The position numbers were made by a program, and so were the translations under genes. Shown one piece after another: positions 7,875 through 8,518 of a DNA stretch of 8,518 nucleotides. Each line of letters starts with the position of its first letter. Within the stretch, counting starts at the first letter, position 1. The notes below the pieces were generated by a model. It worked only from the letters and a program-made list of their open reading frames with translations, ran no database searches and had not been told where the DNA came from. Source of the DNA: Alphaproteobacteria bacterium (GTDB taxonomy: Bacteria; Pseudomonadota; Alphaproteobacteria; Micavibrionales; UBA2020); contig JAGXAX010000050.1 of NCBI GenBank assembly GCA_018971405.1, positions 1-8,518 on the forward strand, read 5' to 3'.

Positions 7875-7903
7875 TATTTAGCCTTATCGCAAAGTGAAAT
7901 CAA
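7875..7903 (-). promoter_or_regulatory. Candidate sigma-70-type promoter for tRNA-Glu
   Basis: On the minus strand TTGATT (7898-7903) and TAAATA (7875-7880) are separated by exactly 17 bases. The -10 end lies 20 bases before the mature tRNA 5' end, giving a short leader for processing. The -35 is good (TTGA core) while the -10 is a moderate match, and the surrounding DNA is AT-rich. Confidence 0.5.
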
Positions 7904-7976
7904 GCTCTTTTGACTATCATATTGGAAATGGGTCATTTTTTACCGCAGGTGCGCTCTATATATTTACGTAATAATT

Positions 7977-8003
7977 AAAAGAGCCGGACCAAAAAGCGGT
8001 CCC
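7977..8003 (-). terminator. Candidate intrinsic terminator of coaE
   Basis: On the minus strand, just after the coaE TAA, GGACC (7998-8002) pairs with GGTCC (7986-7990) around a 7-base loop. GGCTC and then TTTT (7977-7980) follow. The stem is only 5 base pairs plus one possible outer pair across a mismatch, and the T run starts 5 bases after it, so the call is moderate. Confidence 0.45.
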
Positions 8004-8004
8004 G

Positions 8005-8518
8005 TTACGATTCTGCCCGAATCTTCGCCACGATGTCCGTGAGTTGGCGGCGCATGGCGTCGTGGCCTTTGTCCGTGGTGACGACATAGTCGGCGCGCCT
8101 GCGTTTTTCGGCGTCCGGCATTTGCCCCGCGAGGATGCGCGCGAATCTTTCCGCCGTCATGCCGTCGCGCGCCAGCACCCGCGCGCGCTGCACGTCCGGC
8201 GGCGCGGTGACGCACAGCGTGACGTCGACGCGCTTTTCGCCGCCGGTTTCGAACAGGAGGGGAATGTCCAGCACGACGAGGTCATGTCCTTGTTCGTGCA
8301 TGGCGGCAACGAAAGCATCGCCCGCCGCGCGCACCATGGGATGCAGGATGTCTTCAAGCTTTTTCTTTTCCGCCGCATCGCCGAACACGATTTGGCCGAG
8401 CGTCTTGCGGTCGATAGAGGTTTTTCCGCCCTCCGTCATCAAGGCGGCGGGAAAGGCCGCGCCCACGGCCTCCACGCCCGCGCCGCCCGCCGCCAGCAGC
8501 GCATGAACGGCGGCATCG
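8005..8518 (-). CDS. coaE: Dephospho-CoA kinase (5' end cut by window)
   Basis: CoaE phosphorylates the 3'-hydroxyl of dephospho-CoA with ATP, the last step of coenzyme A synthesis, in the cytoplasm. The visible 170 residues run from the window edge to the TAA at 8005-8007. They begin with DAAVHALL, matching the DADAAVHxL stretch of alphaproteobacterial CoaE, so the first visible Asp is probably the second of the DAD motif. Further landmarks are LHPMV (58-62), the family signature DIPLLFE (84-90), RD in the lid region (117-118), and GQMP...KRRRADYVV (131-146). About 33 N-terminal residues, including the ATP-binding P-loop, lie beyond the window. The GTG at 8475 is internal, because conserved sequence continues upstream of it. 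The usual alphaproteobacterial partner dnaQ does not follow; tRNA-Glu does. Confidence 0.95.
   Translation of the reverse strand, partial: DAAVHALLAAGGAGVEAVGAAFPAALMTEGGKTSIDRKTLGQIVFGDAAEKKKLEDILHPMVRAAGDAFVAAMHEQGHDLVVLDIPLLFETGGEKRVDVTLCVTAPPDVQRARVLARDGMTAERFARILAGQMPDAEKRRRADYVVTTDKGHDAMRRQLTDIVAKIRAES

Larger units (their letters stand above)
7855..8004. other. AT-rich intergenic region between tRNA-Glu and coaE
   Basis: These 150 bases are clearly more AT-rich than the flanking genes. They contain the candidate tRNA promoter and the candidate coaE terminator. Positions 7964-7971 form a perfect 8-base palindrome, TTACGTAA, inside the stretch TATATATTTACGTAATAATT. No open reading frame with a credible start is seen here. 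The palindrome could be a binding site, but nothing ties it to a particular regulator. Confidence 0.6.

Noticed and set aside
7910..7940. Plus-strand TTGACT as a -35 element
   Set aside because: No acceptable -10 at proper spacing, and it would drive transcription antisense into coaE.
8005..8475. coaE starting at the GTG at 8475
   Set aside because: The frame stays open to the window edge and the extra residues (DAAVHALLAAGG) match conserved CoaE sequence, so the gene is longer.
8135..8506. Plus-strand open frame opposite coaE
   Set aside because: Ser/Ala/Arg-rich antisense shadow of a clearly conserved housekeeping gene.

Overview
The window looks like chromosomal DNA of a GC-rich alphaproteobacterium. 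The main evidence is the dephospho-CoA kinase fragment at the right edge, whose visible start (DAAVHALL, then a GG/AFP-type stretch) follows the alphaproteobacterial CoaE pattern. The tRNA-Glu also reads like an alphaproteobacterial one. Species cannot be named from this sequence.

Positions 1-7692 (+) are one uninterrupted reading frame that enters from the left edge and ends at a TGA. It encodes at least 2563 residues of a giant filamentous-haemagglutinin/CdiA-like exoprotein, the passenger (TpsA) type of a two-partner secretion system. The N-terminal signal peptide, the TPS secretion domain and the TpsB transporter gene would lie to the left and are not visible. The visible protein has four parts. 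First is an FHA-1-like beta-helical region (about residues 1-830) containing a roughly 160-180 residue superrepeat and two cysteine pairs. Second is a Thr/Gly/Pro-rich linker plus a conserved non-repetitive block (about 830-1045) like the segment that precedes the distal repeats in CdiA-type proteins. Third is an FHA-2-like array of about 14 haemagglutinin repeats (about 1128-2470). Fourth is a short, probably helical tail (about 2485-2563) with a 19-residue internal duplication. No VENN pretoxin motif, C-terminal toxin or downstream immunity gene is present, so this reads as an adhesin-type passenger rather than a standard contact-dependent-inhibition effector.

Positions 7693-7778 are a short convergent spacer with a candidate hairpin. 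Positions 7779-7854 (-) are a complete tRNA-Glu(UUC) with encoded CCA; its 3' end faces the haemagglutinin gene, as at tRNA-anchored genomic islands. Positions 7855-8004 are AT-rich and hold a plausible tRNA promoter and a candidate terminator for coaE. Positions 8005-8518 (-) are coaE, missing its 5' end (P-loop) at the window edge. The haemagglutinin and the housekeeping genes (coaE, tRNA) are transcribed convergently and show no functional link. The most notable points are the toxin-less C-terminus with its unusual helical tail, the two cysteine pairs, and the accessory gene lying against the tRNA 3' end.
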